Assembly: GCF_012427845.1 (NCBI RefSeq) | Contig: NZ_CP038498.1 | Coordinates: 3,968,001 to 4,032,000 of the forward strand | Reading direction: 5' to 3' | Length of the DNA stretch: 64,000 nucleotides | Origin: Pectobacterium punjabense | Lineage (GTDB): Bacteria > Pseudomonadota > Gammaproteobacteria > Enterobacterales > Enterobacteriaceae | Shown here: positions 43,699 to 57,062 of the stretch, piece after piece | How the letters are laid out: each line of letters begins with the position of its first letter | Position numbering within the stretch: position 1 is the stretch's first letter | Notes under the pieces: model-generated | The model's input: the letters and a program-made list of their open reading frames with translations, nothing else | The model's database searches: none | What the model was told of the DNA's origin: nothing | Made by a program: the position numbers and the translations under genes

Positions 43699-46065
43699 GT
43701 GACTCAGGTTCGTCAGGGGTTTCTACTGACCCGCCACTGGAACGATACGCCAGCAGGCACGCAGGTTGAATTTTGGCTGGCCACCGATGAAGGTCCACTG
43801 CTTGCACGGCTGCCGCCACAAGAGGCCGTTGCCTTTATTCCCGCACAGCAGGAAGCCCGCGCAAGAATACTGTTACAGCAGGAAAAACGCTGGCAGTTAA
43901 AGCCGCTCGCTATGCAAGATTTCCACCATCAACCGCTATTGGGGCTGTATTGCCCGCAATACCGTCAGTTGCTGCGGCTGGAAAAGTTACTGCGTGAAGG
44001 TGGCGTTCAGGTCTACGAAGCGGATATTCGCCCGACGGAACGTTTTCTGATGGAACGCTTTATCACCGCCCCCGTGTGGCTGAGCGGTACCCCCATGTCA
44101 GATAACCTGCTAACACAAGCCCGCATGAAGCCGAATCCCGATTACCGTCCGACGCTCAGGCTAGTGTCGCTGGATATCGAAACCAACCGCCACGGTGAGC
44201 TTTACTGCATCGGGCTCGAAGGCTGCGGGCAGCGCCAGGTTTACATGCTCGGCCCGCCAAACGGCACACCTGCCGAACGCGATGATTTTAATCTTGAGTA
44301 CGTTGCCAGCCGCCCGCTACTGTTGGAAAAGCTGAATACCTGGATGCAGCAACACGATCCTGATGCCATCATCGGCTGGAATCTGGTGCAGTTTGACCTA
44401 CGTGTTTTGCAGAAACATGCTGAGCGCTACAACATTCCTCTCAAGCTGGGGCGTAATGGGCAGGCGTTGGAATGGCGAGAGCACGGCTTTAAACAGGGGC
44501 ATTTCTTTGCCAGCGCCACCGGCCGTCTGATTATTGACGGCATTGAAGCGCTCAAATCCGCGACGTGGAATTTTGCCTCGTTCAGTCTGGAGTTTGTCGC
44601 GCAGTCGCTGCTGGGGGAAGGTAAAGCCATCGACACGCCCTATCAGAGGATGGATGAAATTGACCGTCGCTTTGCCGAAGATAAGCCCGCACTCGCTCGC
44701 TATAACCTACAGGACTGCGAACTCGTCACGCGTATTTTTGAAAAAACCGAACTCCTGCCCTTTTTACTGGAACGCGCCAGCGTCACCGGGCTGGCGGCAG
44801 ACCGCAGCGGTGGTTCCGTCGCGGCATTTTCCCACCTTTATCTACCGCGCATGCATCGCATGGGTTACGTCGCGCCCAATCTGGGCGAGGTCGCACTGGA
44901 AGCCAGCCCCGGTGGGTTTGTGATGGATTCACGTCCCGGCCTGTATGACTCGGTGCTCGTGCTGGATTACAAGAGCCTCTATCCTTCGATTATCCGCACC
45001 TTTCTGATCGACCCCGTCGGGCTGGCGGTGGGAACACAGAATCCAGACGCTCAGCATGCCGTCTCCGGCTTTCGCGGGGCATGGTTCTCACGTGACCAAC
45101 ACTGCTTGCCAGCCATTGTTGAACACATCTGGCAAGGACGTGAAGCGGCGAAACGCACCAATAATAAGCCGCTATCACAGGCATTGAAGATTATCATGAA
45201 TGCCTTTTACGGCGTGCTAGGTGCGACTGGCTGCCGCTTCTTTGACCCGCGTCTCGCCTCCTCTATCACTCTGCGCGGTCATGAAATTATGCGTAAAACG
45301 CGCGAACTGATCGAAGAGCAAGGCTATCAGGTGATTTATGGCGATACCGACTCCACGTTCGTCTGGCTTAAGCATGCGCACAGTGAAGAGGAAGCCGCAA
45401 AAATTGGTAAAACGCTGGTACAGCACGTTAATCAGTGGTGGACACAGCACCTGCAAGACACTCAGCAGTTAACCAGCGCGCTAGAGCTGGAGTTCGAAAC
45501 CCATTTTCGCCGTTTCCTGATGCCAACGATACGCGGCGCAGAACAAGGTAGTAAAAAACGCTACGCCGGAATGATCGACACGCCACAAGGCGAAAAGATG
45601 GTGTTCAAAGGGCTGGAAACCGTGCGTACCGATTGGACGCCGCTGGCACAGCAGTTTCAGCAACAGCTTTATCTGTTGATTTTTCAGCAACAACCTTATC
45701 AGGACTGGCTGCGGGATTATGTTGACCGTACTCTGAACGGGGATTTTGACGATCTGCTGATCTACCGTAAACGGCTGCGTCGCAAGCTGGACGATTACCA
45801 GCGCAACGTGCCGCCACACGCCAGAGCCGCGAAAGTCGCCGATGATTATAACCGCCAGCAAGGGCGGCCGCTGCAATACCAAAACGGTGGCTGGATCAGT
45901 TATGTGATGACCGTCAATGGCCCTGAACCGCTGGAAACCCGACATTCACCGTTAGATTATCAGCATTATGTAGAACGCCAGCTTCAGCCCGTCGCGGACG
46001 CCATTCTTCCTTTCCTTCATGACGACTTTGCTACACTGGTAACAGGTCAGATGGGATTATTTTAA
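43699..46065 (+). CDS. polB: DNA polymerase II
   Basis: Pol II is a family B polymerase with proofreading, used in translesion synthesis and fork restart. The 788-residue product has the Exo I motif [13 protein letters not shown] (near 157), the polymerase motif [13 protein letters not shown] (from 423), the template-binding [12 protein letters not shown] and the catalytic YGDTDSTF (547-554), ending GQMGLF. The start is GTG, giving [14 protein letters not shown], in line with E. coli (783 residues). rapA follows, as in E. coli. Confidence 0.96.
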   Translation: MTQVRQGFLLTRHWNDTPAGTQVEFWLATDEGPLLARLPPQEAVAFIPAQQEARARILLQQEKRWQLKPLAMQDFHHQPLLGLYCPQYRQLLRLEKLLREGGVQVYEADIRPTERFLMERFITAPVWLSGTPMSDNLLTQARMKPNPDYRPTLRLVSLDIETNRHGELYCIGLEGCGQRQVYMLGPPNGTPAERDDFNLEYVASRPLLLEKLNTWMQQHDPDAIIGWNLVQFDLRVLQKHAERYNIPLKLGRNGQALEWREHGFKQGHFFASATGRLIIDGIEALKSATWNFASFSLEFVAQSLLGEGKAIDTPYQRMDEIDRRFAEDKPALARYNLQDCELVTRIFEKTELLPFLLERASVTGLAADRSGGSVAAFSHLYLPRMHRMGYVAPNLGEVALEASPGGFVMDSRPGLYDSVLVLDYKSLYPSIIRTFLIDPVGLAVGTQNPDAQHAVSGFRGAWFSRDQHCLPAIVEHIWQGREAAKRTNNKPLSQALKIIMNAFYGVLGATGCRFFDPRLASSITLRGHEIMRKTRELIEEQGYQVIYGDTDSTFVWLKHAHSEEEAAKIGKTLVQHVNQWWTQHLQDTQQLTSALELEFETHFRRFLMPTIRGAEQGSKKRYAGMIDTPQGEKMVFKGLETVRTDWTPLAQQFQQQLYLLIFQQQPYQDWLRDYVDRTLNGDFDDLLIYRKRLRRKLDDYQRNVPPHARAAKVADDYNRQQGRPLQYQNGGWISYVMTVNGPEPLETRHSPLDYQHYVERQLQPVADAILPFLHDDFATLVTGQMGLF

Positions 46066-46226
46066 ATAGAAACGGTTAATTCACAGCACAGCAAGTTTGA
46101 GAGGTGACGAACGCGCCGTCATCCATTACCATAACGCCCTTTCTGAATTTGCATCAGCAGCATTATCCGCAACCGATAATGTAATCAGACATTCCCCCGA
46201 CACAAACGACATCGAGCTAAGAATTT

Positions 46227-49130
46227 ATGCCTTTTACACTTGGTCAGCGCTGGATCAGCGATACAGAAAGCGAACTTGGACTGGGAACGGTTGTTGCCGT
46301 CGATACGCGTATGATAACGCTGCTTTTCCCTGCCAGCGGTGAAAACCGACTTTATTCCCGCAGCGACGCCCCCATCACCCGCGTGATGTTCAATCCCGGC
46401 GATACCGTTACCAGCCATGAAGGTTGGCAGCTTAAGGTTGATGACGTGCGGGAAGAAAAAGGGTTACTGGTGTATTGCGGCCAACGCCTGGACGATGAAA
46501 CACAGGCAGAACTGCGTGAAGTCTTTCTGGACAGCAAGCTCACGTTCAACAAACCACAAGATCGCCTGTTCGCCGGACAGATAGATCGTATGGATCGCTT
46601 TGCGCTGCGCTATCGCGCCCGCAAGCACCAGAACGAGCAGGCGCTGCAACAATGGGGCGGTTTGCGCGGCATGCGTGCCAGCCTCATCCCCCATCAGCTT
46701 CACATCGCTCATGAAGTCGGCCAACGCCATGCGCCACGCGTTTTGCTGGCGGACGAAGTCGGTCTGGGGAAAACGATTGAAGCCGGTATGATTATCCACC
46801 AGCAGTTGTTGGCGGGTCGTGCCAGCCGCGTGTTAATTATCGTACCGGAAACTCTGCAACATCAGTGGCTGGTCGAAATGCTGCGCCGCTTTAATCTGCT
46901 GTTCTCACTGTTTGACGATGAGCGCTATGCCGAAGCCAAGCTGGACAGCAGCAATCCGTTTGAAACCGAACAGTTGGTGATCTGCTCACTGGGATTTGTT
47001 CAGCGCAACGCCCAGCGTTTTGCACAGTTAGTTAACGCCGACTGGGATCTGCTGGTAGTGGATGAAGCCCACCATCTGGTCTGGAGCGAAGAAAGCCCCA
47101 GCGCGGAATATCAGGCTATTGAAACGCTGGCACGCGCCACCCCTGCCGTTCTGCTATTAACCGCAACGCCGGAACAGCTTGGCCAGCAAAGCCACTTTGC
47201 GCGTTTACGCCTGCTCGATCCCAACCGTTTCCACGACTATCAAGAATTCGTTGCCGAACAGCAGCAGTACCGTCCGGTTGCCGATGCCGTCACACTACTA
47301 TTAGCAGGCGAAAAAGCCCAAACGACTGAACTGAATGCGCTAAGCGATCTGCTGGGTGAACAGGACATCGAGCCGTTACTAAAAGCCATCAACAGCGACA
47401 GCGATGATAATCAAAAGGCGCGTCAGGAACTGATCACTATGCTGATGGATCGCCACGGCACCAGCCGTGTGTTGTTCCGCAATACGCGTCAGGGAGTTAA
47501 AGGTTTTCCGCAGCGTATTCTGCATCAAATTCGTCTGCCGCTGCCGGCACAGTACCAAACAGCCATTAAAGTTTCCGGCATTATGAACGCGAATAAGCCG
47601 TTGGAAACCCGCGCCCGCGACATGCTGTATCCAGAACAAATTTATCAACAGCTCGAAGGGGACGACGCCACCTGGTGGAACTTCGACCCACGTGTGGAAT
47701 GGTTGCTGAACTACCTGACTGCTAACCGCGATGAAAAGGTGCTGGTGATCTGTGCACAGGCCGCCACAGCGCTACAGTTGGAGCAAGTGCTACGCACGCG
47801 TGAGGCGATTCGCGCCGCCGTCTTCCATGAGGGATTGTCTATTCTGGAACGTGACCGCGCCGCCGCCTATTTTGCTTCCGAAGAAGAAGGCGCACAGGTG
47901 CTGATCTGCTCAGAGATTGGCTCTGAAGGCCGTAACTTCCAGTTTGCCAGCCATTTAGTGATGTTCGATCTGCCGTTCAACCCCGACCTGCTGGAACAGC
48001 GTATTGGTCGTCTGGACCGAATCGGACAGGCAAAAGAGATTCAGGTTCTGGTGCCCTATCTGGAAAATACCGCACAGGCCATGCTGGTACGCTGGTATCA
48101 CGAAGGGTTAGATGCATTTGAGCACACCTGTCCAACAGGCCGTACTATCTATGATGCCCACCATACGCAGCTGATTGAACGACTGACGACCGTCGGTGAA
48201 CAGCAGGGATTAGATGAATTTATCCATACCTGCCGTCAGCAGCACGACAGCCTGAAGCAGCAGCTTGAACAGGGTCGCGATCGCCTGCTGGAAATGCATT
48301 CTAACGGTGGCGAGCAGGCTCAGCTATTGGCGCAGGCCATTGCTGAACAGGATAATGACGTCAATCTGGTGACATTCGCCCTGAACCTGTTTGATATTGT
48401 TGGCATCAATCAGGAAGATCGCAGCGATAACCTGATCATTCTGACGCCATCCGATCATATGCTGGTGCCGGATTTCCCAGGGTTGCCGCAGGACGGCTGT
48501 ACGATCACCTTCGATCGCGATCAGGCGCTCTCTCGCGAAGATGCGCAGTTTATCAGTTGGGAACACCCACTTATCCGCAACGGGCTCGATCTGGTGCTGT
48601 CCGGCGATACCGGAAGCTGCGCGGTGTCGCTGCTGAAAAATAAAGCGCTGCCGGTCGGTACACTGCTGGCAGAGCTGGTTTACGTTGTCGAAGCACAGGC
48701 ACCAAAACACCTGCAACTGACCCGCTTCCTGCCGCCAACACCGGTTCGCCTGCTGATGGATCGTAAAGGTACGAATTTGGCGGCACAGGTTGAATTTGAG
48801 AGCTTCAACCGCCAGCTCAATGCAGTAAACCGTCATACCTCCAGCAAACTGGTGAATGCGGTGCAATCCGATGTTCATGCGATGCTACAGCAGGCGGAAG
48901 CGTTGGTGGAAACGCAGGCGCGCCAGCTTATCACTGAAGCGCAACAGCAGGCTGACCTGCAACTGCGCCGTGAGCTGGAACGTCTGGAAGCGCTGAAAGC
49001 CGTCAACCCTAACATTCGTGAAGATGAGCTGACTGCACTGGAAAATCAGCGTGAACAGGTGTTGAGCAACCTGCACGAGGCCAACTGGCGTCTGGATGCG
49101 ATCCGTCTGGTCGTAGTAACGCATCAGTAA
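46227..49130 (+). CDS. rapA: RNA polymerase-associated Swi2/Snf2 ATPase
   Basis: RapA binds RNA polymerase and helps recycle it by ATP-driven remodelling. The 967-residue product has N-terminal SH3-like domains, Walker A EVGLGKT (lysine near 182), the DEAH box (279-282), the helicase C-terminal motif IGSEGRNFQ and [10 protein letters not shown], and a C-terminal coiled region. Length agrees with E. coli RapA (968). Confidence 0.96.
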   Translation: MPFTLGQRWISDTESELGLGTVVAVDTRMITLLFPASGENRLYSRSDAPITRVMFNPGDTVTSHEGWQLKVDDVREEKGLLVYCGQRLDDETQAELREVFLDSKLTFNKPQDRLFAGQIDRMDRFALRYRARKHQNEQALQQWGGLRGMRASLIPHQLHIAHEVGQRHAPRVLLADEVGLGKTIEAGMIIHQQLLAGRASRVLIIVPETLQHQWLVEMLRRFNLLFSLFDDERYAEAKLDSSNPFETEQLVICSLGFVQRNAQRFAQLVNADWDLLVVDEAHHLVWSEESPSAEYQAIETLARATPAVLLLTATPEQLGQQSHFARLRLLDPNRFHDYQEFVAEQQQYRPVADAVTLLLAGEKAQTTELNALSDLLGEQDIEPLLKAINSDSDDNQKARQELITMLMDRHGTSRVLFRNTRQGVKGFPQRILHQIRLPLPAQYQTAIKVSGIMNANKPLETRARDMLYPEQIYQQLEGDDATWWNFDPRVEWLLNYLTANRDEKVLVICAQAATALQLEQVLRTREAIRAAVFHEGLSILERDRAAAYFASEEEGAQVLICSEIGSEGRNFQFASHLVMFDLPFNPDLLEQRIGRLDRIGQAKEIQVLVPYLENTAQAMLVRWYHEGLDAFEHTCPTGRTIYDAHHTQLIERLTTVGEQQGLDEFIHTCRQQHDSLKQQLEQGRDRLLEMHSNGGEQAQLLAQAIAEQDNDVNLVTFALNLFDIVGINQEDRSDNLIILTPSDHMLVPDFPGLPQDGCTITFDRDQALSREDAQFISWEHPLIRNGLDLVLSGDTGSCAVSLLKNKALPVGTLLAELVYVVEAQAPKHLQLTRFLPPTPVRLLMDRKGTNLAAQVEFESFNRQLNAVNRHTSSKLVNAVQSDVHAMLQQAEALVETQARQLITEAQQQADLQLRRELERLEALKAVNPNIREDELTALENQREQVLSNLHEANWRLDAIRLVVVTHQ

Positions 49131-49298
49131 ATGTCGCTTGCAGCGGTATAGGCACAACGCGTTACCGCTGCCATAACAACATGTTGTTTGTAAAATCGAG
49201 ATACACGGGCCTACCACGAGGCGAGGTCTCCCTGCGGGAACCTCATCCCCGTGTTCTCCCTAATATCACACATTATACGTTGCCTGAAAGGTGCTCCG

Positions 49299-49952
49299 AT
49301 GGAACCCTATAATCCGCCTACCGATCCCTGGTTGCATATTCTGTATCAGGATCAGCACATTATGGTGGTGAATAAACCCAGCGGCCTGCTGTCGGTTCCC
49401 GGCCGTGCGCCAGAACACAAAGATAGCGTCATGAACCGCATTCAGGCTGACTACCCGACGGCAGAATCCGTTCATCGTCTGGATATGGCAACCAGCGGAG
49501 TGATTGCCGTTGCGCTCACAAAAGACGCAGAGCGCGAATTAAAGCGCCAATTTCGCGAACGTGAACCCAAGAAATCCTACCTTGCCCGCGTCTGGGGTCA
49601 TATGGCACAGGATGAAGGCGTCATAGATCTGCCTCTGATCTGTGACTGGCCGAACCGCCCGAAACAGAAAGTCTGCTTTGAAACAGGAAAATCAGCGCAG
49701 ACAGAGTATCAGGTACTCTCGCGTGACGATGATGGTACAACACGCGTCAAGCTGATGCCGATTACCGGCCGTTCTCATCAACTGCGCGTCCATCTGCTCG
49801 CACTGGGTCACCCTATCCTCGGCGATGGCTTTTATGCACATCCCGATGCTAAAGCGATGGCTCCACGCCTTTTACTGCACGCACAAGAGTTGGCTATCAC
49901 ACACCCCGCGTTCAATACTCCGATGCACTTTCGTTGCGAAGCAGATTTTTGA
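49299..49952 (+). CDS. rluA: 23S rRNA/tRNA pseudouridine synthase
   Basis: RluA makes pseudouridine 746 in 23S rRNA and 32 in several tRNAs. The 217-residue product starts MEPYNPPTDPWLHILYQD. It carries the catalytic aspartate in VHRLDMATSG (Asp62) and the signature ITGRSHQLRVH. A longer start at 49251 is rejected: the family begins near this Met, and AAAGGTG precedes it. It lies just downstream of rapA, as in E. coli. Confidence 0.95.
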   Translation: MEPYNPPTDPWLHILYQDQHIMVVNKPSGLLSVPGRAPEHKDSVMNRIQADYPTAESVHRLDMATSGVIAVALTKDAERELKRQFREREPKKSYLARVWGHMAQDEGVIDLPLICDWPNRPKQKVCFETGKSAQTEYQVLSRDDDGTTRVKLMPITGRSHQLRVHLLALGHPILGDGFYAHPDAKAMAPRLLLHAQELAITHPAFNTPMHFRCEADF

Positions 49953-50035
49953 GCCAAATGTGCTGACGGTATTGTTAAATCGGGTGTGGTAGAGCGGTGA
50001 GACAGAGAAGACATTAAAAAAGGGAAGAATACGGA

Positions 50036-50917
50036 TTATTTTGCCTGATTCGCACTTTTCAACAGTTCATAGGCAGCCTGAATATCCTGCGCTTTACGCT
50101 TGGCCATCTCCATCATCCTTGGTGAAAGCTTCTTCGCGACCAGCTTGTCGGGATGATGTTCACTCATGAGTTTACGGTAGGCACGTTTAATCGTAGCGGC
50201 ATCATCGCTACTGCGCACCCCCAATGTACGACAGGCACTTTCAACCGTTGGCCCGCGCGGTGCCGAAGGCGGGCGTTGACCACCATAAGAATGCCCGTTG
50301 GAGTTGGAATAACTGCTGTTGCGCCGCTGATGTGATTTACCATTCTGTCGTGACTGATTTTGCCGAGACTGCTGCCCTGTGGCGCTTTCCATATTCCGCA
50401 AAAAGAACTCAAACTGTTCACGCGTCACCCCCAGTTCATCAGCAATCACGTACAGCACGCGACGCTCATTTGGGTGCAGAACCCCATCGACAAACGCGAC
50501 CTGAAGCTGAATTTCCAGAAACATCTTAATTAAATCAAAACGTCCCAGACAGGCATCGCGCAGCTTGCGCAGTTTTATTCGCAGCGGGAAATGACCGGCC
50601 TTTCCCTCGCGGAAAGCTCGCTGGGCAGCCGCTCTGGCCTCACCAAACAGCTCAAGGCGATCCATCATTTTGGTCGCGATCTTGATGTCAGCTTCCGTCA
50701 CCCGACCTTTAGATTTGGTCAGATGCCCCATGGCCTGAAAGGTGGTGAGAAAGAACAATGACTGACGGGTAGACTGGGCGGAGAAATAATCACGGCGACG
50801 CGATGCCCGGGCTCTGTCAATCCAGTGCCCCATCAGTAAGCCCATGATCATTCCCCAGATGCCAGCGCTTGAAACAATTCCCAGCGCCAACCCCAGCAAC
50901 TTTCCCCAATACCGCAT
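50036..50917 (-). CDS. djlA: Membrane-anchored DnaJ-like co-chaperone
   Basis: DjlA stimulates DnaK at the inner membrane and is tied to envelope stress and capsule control. The 293-residue protein has one N-terminal membrane segment (about 7-31), with glycines of the dimerising type ([18 protein letters not shown]), a TerB-like helical domain, a Ser/Asn/Gln-rich linker and a C-terminal J domain with the HPD triad at 255-257. It is divergent from lptD, as in E. coli. Confidence 0.95.
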   Translation of the reverse strand: MRYWGKLLGLALGIVSSAGIWGMIMGLLMGHWIDRARASRRRDYFSAQSTRQSLFFLTTFQAMGHLTKSKGRVTEADIKIATKMMDRLELFGEARAAAQRAFREGKAGHFPLRIKLRKLRDACLGRFDLIKMFLEIQLQVAFVDGVLHPNERRVLYVIADELGVTREQFEFFLRNMESATGQQSRQNQSRQNGKSHQRRNSSYSNSNGHSYGGQRPPSAPRGPTVESACRTLGVRSSDDAATIKRAYRKLMSEHHPDKLVAKKLSPRMMEMAKRKAQDIQAAYELLKSANQAK

Positions 50918-51103
50918 ATACTCCTCAAATCCTCATGCCGTCAGCTAAAAATTGCTTTATCATACCTGTCATTTATCTTTGCACCTAACGGCGGTGCGTA
51001 TATAGCGGTGGGGATTTAACACTGGCGCAACGCCAACGAGTGATATAGTCTCTGACCGTTTGCCGACATGATGCCCCTGATGACGGAACACCTGATAACA
51101 CGT

Positions 51104-53473
51104 ATGAAAAAAAGTTTCCCAACTCTGCTGGCCACTCTGGTTTGGTCCGCGCTTTACAGCCAGCACGCGCTGGCCGATCTCGCTGAACAGTGCATGCTGG
51201 GCGTACCCACGTACAACAGGCCGCTGGTAACAGGCGATCCTAATCAGCTGCCGGTTAATATTCAGGCCGACAAAACCGAAGCCAATTATCCCGACAATGC
51301 AAAATTCATCGGCAATGTTAACATCCAGCAGGGTAACAGCGTCATGACTGCCGAGCAGGTGGAGCTGAACCAACTGGACCCGGCAACGCAGGGCAGCACA
51401 CCTACGCGCACCATTACCGCGACGGGGAATGTCCACTACGACGACAATCAAGTCATCCTAAAAGGCCCTAAAGCCTGGGCCAACTTGAACACCAAAGATA
51501 CCGACGTCTATGAAGGCGACTATCAGATGGTAGGCCGTCAAGGGCGTGGTTCCGCCGACAAAATGAAAATGCGTGACAGCAATCGCTACACCATTCTGGA
51601 AAACGGCTCTTTCACATCCTGCCTGCCGGGAGATAATAGCTGGAGTGTCGTCGGTTCGGAAGTGATTCAAGACAGAGAAGAGCAGGTTGCTGAAATCTGG
51701 AACGCACGTTTCAAGATCGGCGGCGTGCCTGTGTTCTACAGCCCGTATTTACAACTTCCTATCGGCGATAAACGACGCTCTGGCTTCCTGATCCCCAATG
51801 CGAAATATGGTAGTAGCAATGGCTTTGAACTACTGACGCCCTATTACTGGAATATCGCCCCTAATTTCGACGCCACGATCACACCGCATTTGCAAACCAA
51901 ACGCGGCATGCAGTGGCAGAACGAATTCCGCTATCTAACCACACCGGGCCTTGGCGTTATTCAGTTCGACTGGCTACCTAGCGATCGTGAATACGCCAAA
52001 ACCTCACCGCAGGACGATAATGATACCCGCTGGCTGCTCCACTGGGGTCACAGCGGCGTGATGGATCAGGTATGGCGTTTTAACGCAGACTATACAAAAG
52101 TCAGCGACGATCGCTACTTTACCGATCTAGACTCGCATTACGGTTCAACCACTGACGGCTACGTTACCCAAAAACTCAGTGCAGGTTATGCGAACCAAAA
52201 TTGGAACACCACGCTGTCTACCAAACAGTTCCAGGTTTTTTCCAATGCGACCAGTCGCGATGTCTACCGCGCAGAACCACAGCTTGATATCAATTACTAC
52301 CAGAATGATATCGGCCCGGTTGATATGCACCTTTACGGTCAGGCGGTAAAATTTACCAACGTCAACGATAACAGGCCAGAAGCAACGCGTCTGCACGTTG
52401 AGCCAACGCTAAATCTCCCGCTGGCAAACCGCTGGGCCAGCCTGAATACCGAAGCTAAGCTGTTAGCGACGCACTACCAGCAGGATAATCTGGATCGTTA
52501 CCGTGCTTCCTCGACGCCAAATATTGACCAAAGTACAAAAGATGCACTGAAAGATTCGGTGAACCGAGTCATGCCGCAATATAAAGTCGACGGCAAGATG
52601 GTCTTTGAACGCGAAATGGACTGGTCGCAGGCTTATACCCAAACGCTGGAACCTCGCGCGCAATATCTGTACGTGCCTTACCGCGATCAGAGCAGCATCC
52701 ACAGCTATGACTCCACACTCATGCAGACCGACTATTCCGGCCTGTTCCGCGATCGCAGCTACAGCGGTCTGGATCGTATCGCCTCCGCGAATCAGCTTGT
52801 GACCGGTATCACCACGCGTATTTATGATGATGCGCTGGTTGAACGTTTTAACGCTTCTATTGGTCAAATCTATTACTTCGATCGTCCACGCACCGGTGAC
52901 CGCAACACGTCACTCGATAAAAGTGATAACAACGGCAGCCAGGTGTGGGCAGGTGACTCCTTCCTGAAAATCGATGACAGCTGGGGTGTTCGCGGTGGTC
53001 TACAGTATGACAATCGTCTGAACGAAGTCGCTCTGGGCGACGCCGTGTTAGAATACCGTCGTGATGCAGAACGTCTGGTGCAGTTAAACTACCGTTACGC
53101 CAGCCCTGAATATATTCGCGACATGATCCCTAATGTCACGAACCCTGGCTTCCAGCAAGGTATCTCACAGGTTGGTGTTACCGCGAGCTGGCCGATCGTC
53201 GAACGTTGGGCTGTCGTGGGCGCTTATTATTACGACACCAAAGCCAATCAGCCGGCAAACCAGCTAATTGGCTTACAGTACAACACCTGCTGCTGGGCTG
53301 TGAGCGTCGGTTATGAACGTAAAATTACCGACTGGAATAGCGCCAGCCGCAGTAGCGTATACGACAACAAAGTGTCATTTAATATCGAGTTACGTGGTTT
53401 AAGCAGTAATTACAGTCTGGGTTCCGACAAAATGCTGCGCTCAGGCATTTTGCCTTACCAGCGCGCATTCTGA
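51104..53473 (+). CDS. lptD: LPS-assembly outer membrane protein
   Basis: LptD, with LptE, inserts lipopolysaccharide into the outer leaflet. The 789-residue product starts [20 protein letters not shown] with a signal peptide ending HALA. It then has the periplasmic LptA-like domain ([20 protein letters not shown]) and the C-terminal barrel. The four disulfide cysteines are present: Cys30, one in FTSCLPG, and the pair NTCCWAV. An in-frame ATG at 51068 would put 12 polar residues before the signal and is rejected. First gene of the lptD-surA-pdxA-rsmA-apaGH run. Confidence 0.96.
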   Translation: MKKSFPTLLATLVWSALYSQHALADLAEQCMLGVPTYNRPLVTGDPNQLPVNIQADKTEANYPDNAKFIGNVNIQQGNSVMTAEQVELNQLDPATQGSTPTRTITATGNVHYDDNQVILKGPKAWANLNTKDTDVYEGDYQMVGRQGRGSADKMKMRDSNRYTILENGSFTSCLPGDNSWSVVGSEVIQDREEQVAEIWNARFKIGGVPVFYSPYLQLPIGDKRRSGFLIPNAKYGSSNGFELLTPYYWNIAPNFDATITPHLQTKRGMQWQNEFRYLTTPGLGVIQFDWLPSDREYAKTSPQDDNDTRWLLHWGHSGVMDQVWRFNADYTKVSDDRYFTDLDSHYGSTTDGYVTQKLSAGYANQNWNTTLSTKQFQVFSNATSRDVYRAEPQLDINYYQNDIGPVDMHLYGQAVKFTNVNDNRPEATRLHVEPTLNLPLANRWASLNTEAKLLATHYQQDNLDRYRASSTPNIDQSTKDALKDSVNRVMPQYKVDGKMVFEREMDWSQAYTQTLEPRAQYLYVPYRDQSSIHSYDSTLMQTDYSGLFRDRSYSGLDRIASANQLVTGITTRIYDDALVERFNASIGQIYYFDRPRTGDRNTSLDKSDNNGSQVWAGDSFLKIDDSWGVRGGLQYDNRLNEVALGDAVLEYRRDAERLVQLNYRYASPEYIRDMIPNVTNPGFQQGISQVGVTASWPIVERWAVVGAYYYDTKANQPANQLIGLQYNTCCWAVSVGYERKITDWNSASRSSVYDNKVSFNIELRGLSSNYSLGSDKMLRSGILPYQRAF

Positions 53474-53562
53474 TGTCATCCAGAGTGTGAGTAGCAAACA
53501 GGCTGTCTCACTGAAACGTTGGAACTTTTAACCCGCCTTGCGGATGAAATAATGGGAAAGGT

Positions 53563-54858
53563 ATGAAGAACTGGAGAACGCTTATTCTCGGATTGGCACT
53601 GAGTGCCTCTACCGCGTTCGCAGCACCACAGGTGGTTGATAAAGTCGCAGCAGTCGTCGATAACAGCGTCGTACTGGAAAGTGATGTAAACAGTCTTTTG
53701 CAATCGGTCAAACTGAACGCCCAGCAGGCCGGGCAACAGTTACCCGATGATGCCACGTTACGTCATCAGATAACCGACCGCCTGATCATGGATAACATCA
53801 TCCTGCAAATGGCGCAAAAAATGGGTATTCAGGTGACGGATGAGCAGTTGGATCAGGCCATCACTAATATTGCCGCTCAGAACCGGATGTCTCTGGATCA
53901 GTTAAAGAGTCAGTTGGCTTATGAAGGTCTGAACTACAACACCTACCGCAACCAGATTCGTAAAGAGATGCTGATTTCGGAAGTGCGTAACAACGAAGTT
54001 CGCCGTCGCGTTACCGTCCTGCCACAGGAAGTCGATACGCTGGCGAAGCAGATTGCTAACCAGACCGGCGAGAATGATGAGCTGAATCTGAGCCACATCC
54101 TGATTCCATTACCGGAAAACCCGACTCAGCAGCAGGTTGATGAAGCGGAAAATCTGGCCACATCGCTGGTGAAGCAAATCAGTGAAGGGGCGGATTTCGG
54201 TAAGCTGGCCATCACCTATTCATCTGATTCTCAGGCGCTGAAAGGCGGTCAAATGGGCTGGGGCAAGTTGCAGGAGATCCCAACGCTGTTTGCTGAACGC
54301 TTAACACAGGCGCAGAAAGGCCAAGTCGTCGGTCCGATCCGTTCTGGTGTCGGCTTCCACATTCTGAAGGTGAACGACATCCGCGGTGGTAACAAAAGCG
54401 TGTCGGTAACCGAAACCCATGCTCGCCATATTTTGATCAAACCTTCCGTCGTGATGACGGACAGCCAGGCGCAAGCCAAGCTGGCCGACGTTGCGCAACA
54501 GATCAAAAACGGCAGCACAGATTTTGCTGCTCAGGCCAAACTGCTTTCTCAGGACCCAGGATCGGCAAATCAAGGCGGCGACCTTGGCTGGGCTTCTCCA
54601 GATATGTACGATCCAGCCTTCCGCGATGCGTTGCTGAAACTGAAGAAAGGCGAAATCAGTCAGCCGATTCATTCCTCTTTTGGCTGGCACCTGATTCAAT
54701 TACTGGACACCCGTCAGGTTGATAAAACAGACGCGGCGCAAAAAGAGCAGGCATACCGTATGATCTTTAATCGTAAATTCGCTGAAGAAGCACAAACCTG
54801 GATGCAGGAACAGCGTGCAGCGGCCTATGTCAAAGTGATTAATGGTGCCACTAACTAA
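53563..54858 (+). CDS. surA: Periplasmic chaperone and prolyl isomerase
   Basis: SurA brings outer membrane proteins such as LptD to the Bam complex. The 431-residue product has a signal peptide ([20 protein letters not shown]), an N-terminal chaperone domain, two parvulin domains (LSHILIPLP and ARHILIKPS mark their starts) and a C-terminal helix. GGAAAGG stands close before the ATG. It is 89 nt after lptD. Confidence 0.96.
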   Translation: MKNWRTLILGLALSASTAFAAPQVVDKVAAVVDNSVVLESDVNSLLQSVKLNAQQAGQQLPDDATLRHQITDRLIMDNIILQMAQKMGIQVTDEQLDQAITNIAAQNRMSLDQLKSQLAYEGLNYNTYRNQIRKEMLISEVRNNEVRRRVTVLPQEVDTLAKQIANQTGENDELNLSHILIPLPENPTQQQVDEAENLATSLVKQISEGADFGKLAITYSSDSQALKGGQMGWGKLQEIPTLFAERLTQAQKGQVVGPIRSGVGFHILKVNDIRGGNKSVSVTETHARHILIKPSVVMTDSQAQAKLADVAQQIKNGSTDFAAQAKLLSQDPGSANQGGDLGWASPDMYDPAFRDALLKLKKGEISQPIHSSFGWHLIQLLDTRQVDKTDAAQKEQAYRMIFNRKFAEEAQTWMQEQRAAAYVKVINGATN

Positions 54859-55859
54859 TGCAGACTGAGAGCAATACGCCACGCGTTGTGATCACCCCCG
54901 GCGAACCCGCTGGGATTGGCCCCGATCTGGTTATTGCTCTGGCACAGCAGGCTTGGCCTGTAGAGCTCGTTTGCTGTGCCGATCCCGAGCTGTTATTAAC
55001 TCGCGCATTACAGTTGTCTATGCCGCTGACGCTGCGTGACTATCAACCCGGCCAGCCCGCACAGCCACAGCAGGCAGGTAGCCTCACCGTCCTGCCGATT
55101 GCCGCACCAGCAACCGTCATTGCAGGGCAACTGAATGTTGCCAACAGTGCTTATGTCGTTGAGACGTTAGCCCGCGCGTGTGATGGTTGTCTGAACGGTG
55201 AATTCGCGGCGCTGATTACCGGCCCGGTGCATAAAGGCATTATCAACGATGCCGGTGTCCCCTTCAGCGGGCACACTGAATTTTTCGCCGATCGCAGCCA
55301 CTGTGAGCGCGTCGTCATGATGCTGGCGACGGAAGCGTTGCGCGTCGCCTTAGCGACCACACACTTACCGCTCGCTGCCGTTTCTGCGGCCATTACTCGC
55401 CAGAGTCTGCATGAAGTCATCACGATCTTACATCATGATTTGCAGACAAAATTCGGTATCTCTCAACCGCAGATTTATGTCTGCGGACTGAATCCTCATG
55501 CGGGTGAAGGCGGTCATATGGGCCGTGAAGAGCTGGATGTCATTAATCCTGCACTGGACGAGCTACGGCAACAAGGCATCACGCTGGTTGGGCCGCTGCC
55601 TGCCGATACGCTTTTCCAACCAAAGTATCTGCAACACGCCGATGCCATTTTGGCGATGTATCACGATCAAGGGCTCCCGGTTCTGAAATATCAGGGCTTC
55701 GGGCGCGCTGTTAATATCACACTGGGGCTACCGTTTATCCGCACATCGGTCGATCACGGTACAGCGCTAGAGCTGGCCGCAACCGGTAACGCTGAGCCTG
55801 GTAGCTTCATCACGGCATTAAATCTTGCCATTAAAATGATAAAGAATAGTAATGAATAA
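54858..55859 (+). CDS. pdxA: 4-hydroxythreonine-4-phosphate dehydrogenase
   Basis: PdxA acts in pyridoxal phosphate synthesis. The 333-residue product has [13 protein letters not shown] at the N-terminus and the metal-site segments [12 protein letters not shown] and [16 protein letters not shown]. Its ATG overlaps the surA stop by one base (TAATG), so it is probably translationally coupled. Confidence 0.96.
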   Translation: MQTESNTPRVVITPGEPAGIGPDLVIALAQQAWPVELVCCADPELLLTRALQLSMPLTLRDYQPGQPAQPQQAGSLTVLPIAAPATVIAGQLNVANSAYVVETLARACDGCLNGEFAALITGPVHKGIINDAGVPFSGHTEFFADRSHCERVVMMLATEALRVALATTHLPLAAVSAAITRQSLHEVITILHHDLQTKFGISQPQIYVCGLNPHAGEGGHMGREELDVINPALDELRQQGITLVGPLPADTLFQPKYLQHADAILAMYHDQGLPVLKYQGFGRAVNITLGLPFIRTSVDHGTALELAATGNAEPGSFITALNLAIKMIKNSNE

Positions 55860-56670
55860 TCGCGTACACCAAGGTCACTTCGCCCGTAAACGTTTTGGGC
55901 AAAACTTTTTAAACGATCATTTCGTGATCGATAGCATCGTTTCGGCGATTCATCCTCAGCCAGGTCAGGCCGTGGTAGAAATCGGTCCGGGGCTTGGCGC
56001 GTTGACGGCCCCGGTCGGCGACAGAATGGATCGTTTTACCGTGATTGAGCTGGACAGGGATCTGGCGGCACGGTTGGAAAGGCACCCGACGCTGAAAGAT
56101 AAGCTGACAATTATTCAGCAAGACGCCATGACGATCGATTTCGCCGCGCTGGCTGAACAGGCTGGGCAGCCTCTGCGTGTTTTTGGCAACCTGCCGTATA
56201 ATATTTCTACACCGCTGATGTTCCATCTATTCACCTATACTCAATCTATCCGCGACATGCACTTTATGTTGCAGAAAGAAGTGGTTAACCGCTTAGTGGC
56301 AGGGCCAAATAGTAAAGCGTTTGGACGCCTGAGCGTTATGGCACAGTATTATTGTCAGGTGATTCCGGTGCTTGAAGTGCCACCGGAGGCATTCACGCCT
56401 GCGCCTAAAGTCGATTCCGCTGTAGTGCGACTCGTGCCTCATGCCGTGACCCCTTATCCGGTTAGTGATATTCGCGTGCTGAGCCGCATCACAACGGAAG
56501 CATTTAATCAGCGCCGCAAAACGCTACGTAACAGTCTCGGTAACCTGTTCACCCCAGAAACGCTCACCGAACTGGGTATCAATGTTACCAGCCGCGCAGA
56601 GAATGTGACCGTTGAGCAATATTGCCGATTGGCGAACTGGTTAAGCGAGCATCCGGCAAAACAGGAATAA
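55852..56670 (+). CDS. rsmA: 16S rRNA dimethyladenosine transferase
   Basis: RsmA (KsgA) dimethylates A1518 and A1519 of 16S rRNA. The 272-residue product has [18 protein letters not shown], the SAM loop [11 protein letters not shown] and the catalytic NLPYNIST. It overlaps pdxA by 8 nt. Confidence 0.96.
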   Translation: MNNRVHQGHFARKRFGQNFLNDHFVIDSIVSAIHPQPGQAVVEIGPGLGALTAPVGDRMDRFTVIELDRDLAARLERHPTLKDKLTIIQQDAMTIDFAALAEQAGQPLRVFGNLPYNISTPLMFHLFTYTQSIRDMHFMLQKEVVNRLVAGPNSKAFGRLSVMAQYYCQVIPVLEVPPEAFTPAPKVDSAVVRLVPHAVTPYPVSDIRVLSRITTEAFNQRRKTLRNSLGNLFTPETLTELGINVTSRAENVTVEQYCRLANWLSEHPAKQE

Positions 56671-56682
56671 CTGGAGTTCATC

Positions 56683-57060
56683 ATGATTAATGCGCCCCGT
56701 GTTTGTGTACAAGTTCAGAGCTTCTACGTGGAATCACAATCGGAGCCTGATGAAGAACGTTTCGTGTTTGCTTATACAATTACGGTTCGCAATCTGGGGC
56801 GTCATGAAGTCCAGCTTTTAGGGCGTTATTGGCTGATCACCAACGGTAATGGCCGGCAGACTGAGGTTCAGGGGGAAGGCGTAGTCGGCGAACAGCCGAT
56901 TATCCAGCCCGGTGGCGAGTTCCAATATACCAGTGGTGCCGTCATAGAAACGCCCCTCGGCACAATGGAAGGCCACTACCATATGATTGACCATCAGGGT
57001 AAGGCATTTCAGGTTCCAATCTCCGTCTTCCGTCTGGCTATCCCTTCACTGATACATTAA
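56683..57060 (+). CDS. apaG: ApaG domain protein
   Basis: ApaG is a small immunoglobulin-like-fold protein of unclear role, conserved between rsmA and apaH. The 125-residue product has the DUF525 signatures [20 protein letters not shown] and [21 protein letters not shown] good GGAG site precedes the ATG. Confidence 0.95.
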   Translation: MINAPRVCVQVQSFYVESQSEPDEERFVFAYTITVRNLGRHEVQLLGRYWLITNGNGRQTEVQGEGVVGEQPIIQPGGEFQYTSGAVIETPLGTMEGHYHMIDHQGKAFQVPISVFRLAIPSLIH

Positions 57061-57062
57061 TT

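Noticed and set aside
48324..48878. 184-codon ORF antisense to rapA
   Set aside because: It lies inside an intact conserved gene and has shadow-type composition.
50940..51103. Sigma-E promoter upstream of lptD
   Set aside because: TCTGA occurs near 51053, but there is no GGAACTT-like -35 at the right distance. E. coli lptD has such a promoter; it cannot be shown here.
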